Source: Actinomortierella ambigua
Lineage: Eukaryota > Mortierellomycota > Mortierellomycetes > Mortierellales > Mortierellaceae
Direction of reading: 5' to 3'
DNA: 12,098 nucleotides
Assembly: GCA_016098155.1 (NCBI GenBank)
Contig: JAAAJB010000808.1
Span: forward strand, 1-12,098
Position numbers and translations under genes: made by a program. The first letter of the stretch is position 1, and every line of letters starts with the position of its first letter. The notes below the pieces were generated by a model that saw only the letters and a list, made by a program, of their open reading frames with translations, ran no database searches and had not been told where the DNA came from. Shown in pieces: positions 8,565-12,098 of this stretch.

Positions 8565-8594
8565 CTAATACTAATATAAGATTGGGAGACAAAA

Positions 8595-11500
8595 CTACCA
8601 CCATGTAAAATAGGGCTTGTTGGTCGTAACGGCCTCGATCCGCTCCATGCGAATCACCCGCCGCTCCTTAATCACCTCCCGCTTGCCCTTCTTCTTCTTG
8701 CCGTTCAATCCTGCCAGTCCACCTCGCAACAGCTGTCCGTCAAAGCTCAGACCTCGTCGAAGTCGATCTGCCCACCGCCGCCGTGCGTTTGCAAATTCTT
8801 CGCTCACCCTTTTGCCACTATGCACGCTCTCGTCCACGCCAGATGGAGATGTTGCAGGTACTGTTGTTGCTGTTGTTGTTGTTGTAGTTGTTGATGCTGC
8901 AGTCGACGCATCAAAGCCAATTTGTCTCTGCTGCTGCTGCTGTGGTGGTGGTTCTTGATGCTGAGAGCCCCGCTGCGGTACGGTTTCAGGACCGCCGCCT
9001 TCTCCTCCTCCTCTTCTACTTCTTCCAATATTACCCAAATGGTCATCATGCTCAGTACGTCGGCGCACATGCATCGACGACGACCCTGAGTCTCGATCTT
9101 GCTTCTTGCTCCCGCCACCACCTCGTCCTGCTCCTCCTCCTCCTCCTCCAGACGCAGTAACAGACGGTAGAGCAAGCGTCTGAGCTGCTCCTGCCAGGCT
9201 CTGCTGCCCATGTAAAGGTCGCACTACTCCTCCTCCTCCTCCTCCTCTTCCTCCTCCTCGCGCTAGGCCTCCGCTAAGAGCCATGCCGGAATCAACACTC
9301 GTCGAGCTCTTTCGCAGTGCTCGTCGATACTGCCTTCCGCGCTCGCGTGGCTTTCTTGCTGAAGAAGGATCGCCCCTACCACTCGGACCAATGGGTAAAA
9401 GGCCATCTTGCGAGAGAGCACGTCGTCTTCTCGGTATTTGTACCGTTTCATCTTCATCCTCATCTTCATCCTCTTCCTCATCCTCGCTTTCATCTTCTGA
9501 CTCATAGTCATGCTCGTCATCCTCAAGATCGATCGAGTAGCCGTCCGTCTCGAGATCCTCATCTCCACTACTACTACTACCACCACCTCCACCCCTTCTT
9601 CCTCTTCTTCCCCCAGCCTCATCTTCATCACTCGTCGCAGCCCCATCGACAAACGTTGCCCGATGCTGCGAGGGCCCTGATGGCTGCAAGAGGTCCGGTG
9701 AGGGTGGGTCGATGGTGATGGCGACATACCCTCCTGGTGGTCCTGCCGCCGCCGACATGTCAGAAGGATTGACCTGCACGCCAGGGCTGACCAGCTTCGT
9801 CGTCACGATTGGAATAGAAGAATAACGTTCACCTGTCGGTGACGACCGCCGCACGATACGACCATTGGCATCCCGCATCACCACTCGGCGGCGTTCGATT
9901 GTCACCTCCTCATCCCACACCACTACCGCGACGCGGCGACACAGATCCAGGGGTCCATGATCTGGGTTCTTGAGCGTCTCGACAATATTCCAGCCTTGGC
10001 CCTTCATCACCGCCATTTGCTTGTCAAACATCCGTTGGTCAAAGTCACTATCGATCCGGAACAGTCGCTGCAGATCCGCAATCGTCTCCCGCCACCACTG
10101 AGGGTCACTCAGCAAGGGCAAGAAATGGTCCCGTGTCGCCTGTGTGAACGGCTGCTTGATCAGCGACCCGGGTAGGAACAACCATCCATACGGGTACGAC
10201 CGCCAAGAGTCTGGGTGCTTGAACGGGAATGCTAGCCCATTGTCGATCGCAGCAATGTGCACATGGTGTCCCCCATAGTAATCCTCCATCTCATCTAGTG
10301 GCGTCTTTTGGGCTGCCGCCACCCTGGACGCGGAAGAGCTTGCCGCTGTCGCTGCCTCAAGCACCTCATCATCTTGCAACAGTATTTCTACGCCTGATGA
10401 TGATGGCCCTGCGCTTCCCATGCTACCACTACCATGGGCCCCAAAAACCGGTGGGGCCGATTGGGGTGGTGTTCCTGGAGGAGTTGCCAGCATTGCGCTC
10501 GAACGGGCAGTCTGGTCCCGAAGCGACGAACTGGAAGACCGGAAGGAGGACGTCAGCAGCTCTCCCACACGCGACCCCCGTCGGGTATTATTGATCTTTT
10601 GAGCGCTTGGGCCTGACGGCCCTGTTCCGGCCACGATTGAGATGCCTTCTTTTTCGCAATATCGAATCATCCAGTTGTCAAGACCGCGATCTGAAAAAAA
10701 CAAGCATGGGGGGGGGGGATAAAAGTTAGAGACAATCACTTCTACCAAGAAAAACAACATCACTTGACGATATAATGATGTCCAAAAAAAATATCACATA
10801 CCAGTATTGCGAATAAGGTAATCAAGGAGAATCATCTTCTCAAACTGCTCGCGAAACTGTTGCTGCAGCTGCGGTGTCCATTGAAACCCATCGCCACTCA
10901 GCGACGCCGCCGGCCACCCAGTCAGTGTGCCTGTCGTGCTACCCGCCAGACTCGCCCGTTCCACATCTCGTGATCCGGAGCCAGAGCCAGAACTGGAGCT
11001 GTGGTTGTCTTGAGTGCTGCGAACACTCGCTGTCGGCGACTGTCGACGCTGTTTACGACCCCATGTCCCATAGCTCTTGGGCTTGCCACCCGCAGCATTG
11101 AGGGCCGAGCCCTCTGAATACGATGATGACGGTGGAGGCGCAATCTCTGCCGGCCAAGGATGATCCCGCATGAACAAGTTGGCGTCCCGGAAACCGTTCA
11201 GGAACAATTGGAAGCTGCCGACTTTGTCCGGCAAAGGCTTGTGAGCTTTGGGGCTCGTCGCAGCCCGTCGATCCAAGTAGTCGTAGTGGAACGCCGGCGA
11301 CGATAACCAGACCACCTCCGTCGTTGGGACAATGTTGAGTTGCAGGCGTCGATCCACTAAGGAGGCCGCCGACTCGGAAATGTATCCCAAGTTGGGGATC
11401 AGACTAGAGATAGGGGGGGGGGTCGACATAAACAAACAATAAAAGTCAATCATAGGTTCTCTGCCTCTGTACAACTGATATCAGTAAGGGGAAAAGATGA

Positions 11501-11790
11501 TGATCATACCAACTTCGTCCAAAGCAGCATGGAAACAGGTTACGATGCACCCATTTGGTCCACTTGGGATTCAATTGTCCATATGGCTCCTCGTTCTTGG
11601 GCTTGAAAACACCAACAATCTTGCCATCCGCATTGCGACAAAAGTACGAGCCAGAAGAGCCCTGGGCAATGCGCAACGGTTGAATGCCGGATCGGATCGC
11701 TTGCTTCACAGACTCTACAATAGATATAAAGCGGTGGCTCGTCATCGGTTCCGCATGATCAGGTGTCAATGCTGGAGGTGGAACAAGAGA
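8595..11790 (-). CDS. LSB6: Type II phosphatidylinositol 4-kinase (LSB6/PI4K2 family), N-terminus not seen
   Basis: Visible exons 11790-11510, 11403-10802 and 10690-8595 give 992 residues. The enzyme makes PI4P from phosphatidylinositol on Golgi, endosome or vacuole membranes. Numbering from the first visible residue: glycine loop QGSSGSYF (43-50); ATP-binding [11 protein letters not shown] (61-71); LNPKWTKW (73-80); cysteine motif FPCCFGRSC (86-94); [15 protein letters not shown] with catalytic D295/N300; metal-binding [18 protein letters not shown] (D444). The C-terminus NKPYFTWW matches the animal PI4K2A ending. Low-complexity insertions interrupt the family pattern: about 85 residues before the catalytic loop, about 120 between the catalytic loop and the IDNG motif, and about 430 before the C-terminus (acidic Asp/Glu run, Arg-Gly-rich, poly-Gln, poly-Thr). 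The animal enzyme is about 480 residues in all. The first exon must lie upstream, within or beyond the right edge. Stop TAG at 8597-8595. Confidence 0.96.
8854..8955 (-). repeat. Poly-Thr and poly-Gln coding microsatellites in the kinase tail
   Basis: GTT/TGT and CTG triplet runs on the plus strand. In the kinase frame they encode a Thr run (about 7) and a PPPQQQQQ stretch. They lie in the disordered C-terminal insertion, not in the catalytic fold. Confidence 0.75.
9224..9262 (-). repeat. GGN triplet tract encoding an Arg-Gly-rich segment
   Basis: A run of CCT on the plus strand encodes [10 protein letters not shown] in the kinase. A second, shorter Gly tract lies near 9130-9150. RGG-type segments are typical of disordered, RNA-binding or phase-separating regions, an odd context for a lipid kinase. 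Confidence 0.8.
9446..9520 (-). repeat. Acidic Asp/Glu tract in the kinase tail
   Basis: TCATCT/CATCCT repeats on the plus strand encode an acidic run of about 25 residues consisting mostly of Glu and Asp with a few Ser and Tyr. It is followed by a basic RRRR patch. Both belong to the C-terminal insertion. Confidence 0.85.
10691..10801 (-). other. LSB6 intron (second visible)
   Basis: The donor is ACTG|GTATGT and the acceptor TTTTTTTCAG|AT; length 111 nt, phase 1. It splits the Asp codon of the catalytic DRGxxN motif, so the join is confirmed by the family signature. It contains a G9 run on the minus-strand complement (C in sense) near 10709. Confidence 0.93.
11404..11509 (-). other. LSB6 intron (first visible)
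   Basis: The donor is AGTTG|GTATGA and the acceptor CTCTAG|T; length 106 nt, phase 2. The split codon becomes TGT (Cys), giving [15 protein letters not shown], in line with the FGRDC...GYLSE pattern of the animal enzyme. Confidence 0.93.
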
Positions 11791-11795
11791 CTAGT

Positions 11796-11819
11796 AAAAA
11801 AAAAAAAAAAAAAAAAAAA
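11796..11819. repeat. A24 homopolymer (T24 in the sense strand, at the splice acceptor)
   Basis: 24 consecutive A on the plus strand directly before the LSB6 exon. In the transcript it is a pure uridine tract next to the 3' splice site. Confidence 0.95.
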
Positions 11820-12045
11820 GGGACAACACATGCAACAATGCCGTAAGGTGAATTTGACTGTCTTGGCAAACATGCTGTGAAAAAAAATGCATGCAGTAGA
11901 TGTACACGCTGCGGTCAAGCAACTCAGGCGTGGGCATGAGCATGATTGACATTTTTGCTGTGTAAGCTCAACCATGCTGCCCCCCTTGCCCCCTATCTCC
12001 AACACGCTTTTACCCGTGGTCGTCTCTCCATCCCCTTTCCCCCCA

Positions 12046-12098
12046 CCCCCCCCCCCCCCCCCCCCACAAACATATTTTCTCCCCCCCCCCCCCCCCCC
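12046..12098. repeat. C20 and C18 homopolymers at the right edge
   Basis: C20 at 12046-12065, a 15-base AT-containing spacer, then C18 that reaches the last base. The sense strand of the flanking gene is therefore G-rich. Confidence 0.95.

Larger units (their letters stand above)
6703..8594. other. 1.9-kb repeat-rich spacer upstream of the membrane-protein gene
   Basis: I see no supportable gene on either strand. The open frames here are all built from simple sequence and have no conserved-looking block. Close to the membrane-protein start, the minus strand holds a (CAA)n leader (6853-6835) and a pyrimidine tract ending CACCACAG at 6856, which could be the acceptor of a 5'-UTR intron. Farther out lie a (GA)n tract, G10 near 7354, a CCTG tetranucleotide tract, a GGA-rich tract and (AATG)n. 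The right end, near 8551-8594, is AT-rich and should be the 3'-UTR of the PI 4-kinase gene. Confidence 0.6.
11791..12098. other. Upstream intron part of LSB6 and low-complexity window edge
   Basis: A TAG stop in frame with the kinase exon forms the acceptor ACTAG|TCT at 11791, preceded in sense by T24. Upstream of that no first exon can be fixed; GG|GTAAAA near 12015 is one possible donor. The rest has C-rich runs at the edge (12046-12065 and 12081-12098). Confidence 0.6.

Noticed and set aside
8804..9727. Alternative frames on both strands (up to 154 codons) through the kinase tail, rich in Glu, Val or Met
   Set aside because: Triplet repeats stay open in several frames. Only the frame that begins at the catalytic DRG and ends in PYFTWW is continuous with the kinase.

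Overview
The window looks like nuclear DNA from a filamentous fungus. All four recognisable protein genes lie on the minus strand, and three of them are interrupted by short GT-AG introns (106 to 741 nt) that join conserved protein blocks in frame. Intergenic DNA and introns are full of homopolymers, CT/GA tracts and microsatellites. A CCR4-NOT subunit 11 gene (lost from budding yeast), a fungal-style type II PI 4-kinase and an OMS1-type methyltransferase fit an early-diverging fungus, perhaps Mucoromycota/Mortierellomycotina. That placement is inference from gene content and style.

Layout in minus-strand transcription order, right to left. (1) 11790-8595: type II phosphatidylinositol 4-kinase (LSB6/PI4K2 family), three visible exons, N-terminus missing, with very large low-complexity insertions. 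Its upstream intron holds A24 (T24 in the sense strand), and the window ends in C20 and C18 tracts that may mark an assembly break. (2) 8594-6703: 1.9 kb of simple-sequence DNA without a supportable gene. (3) 6702-5305: a two-exon single-pass membrane protein with signal peptide, Pro-Gly/Ser/Thr stalk, one membrane helix and a Gly/Tyr/Gln-rich tail. (4) 5304-4634: spacer. (5) 4633-3629: OMS1-like membrane-anchored methyltransferase, possibly with a 13-nt extra first coding exon. (6) 3628-2663: pyrimidine-rich spacer, 5' to the next gene. (7) 2662-1: CNOT11 homologue, four exons, all introns phase 0, running off the left edge before its C-terminus.

The genes are not an obvious pathway cluster. 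They cover mRNA turnover (CNOT11), a mitochondrial-type methyltransferase (OMS1), a cell-surface or cell-wall protein and phosphoinositide signalling (LSB6). I see no mobile element, CRISPR array, tRNA, rRNA or clearly new multi-gene system. The most unusual content is the amount of repeat-encoded disordered sequence placed inside otherwise conserved proteins.
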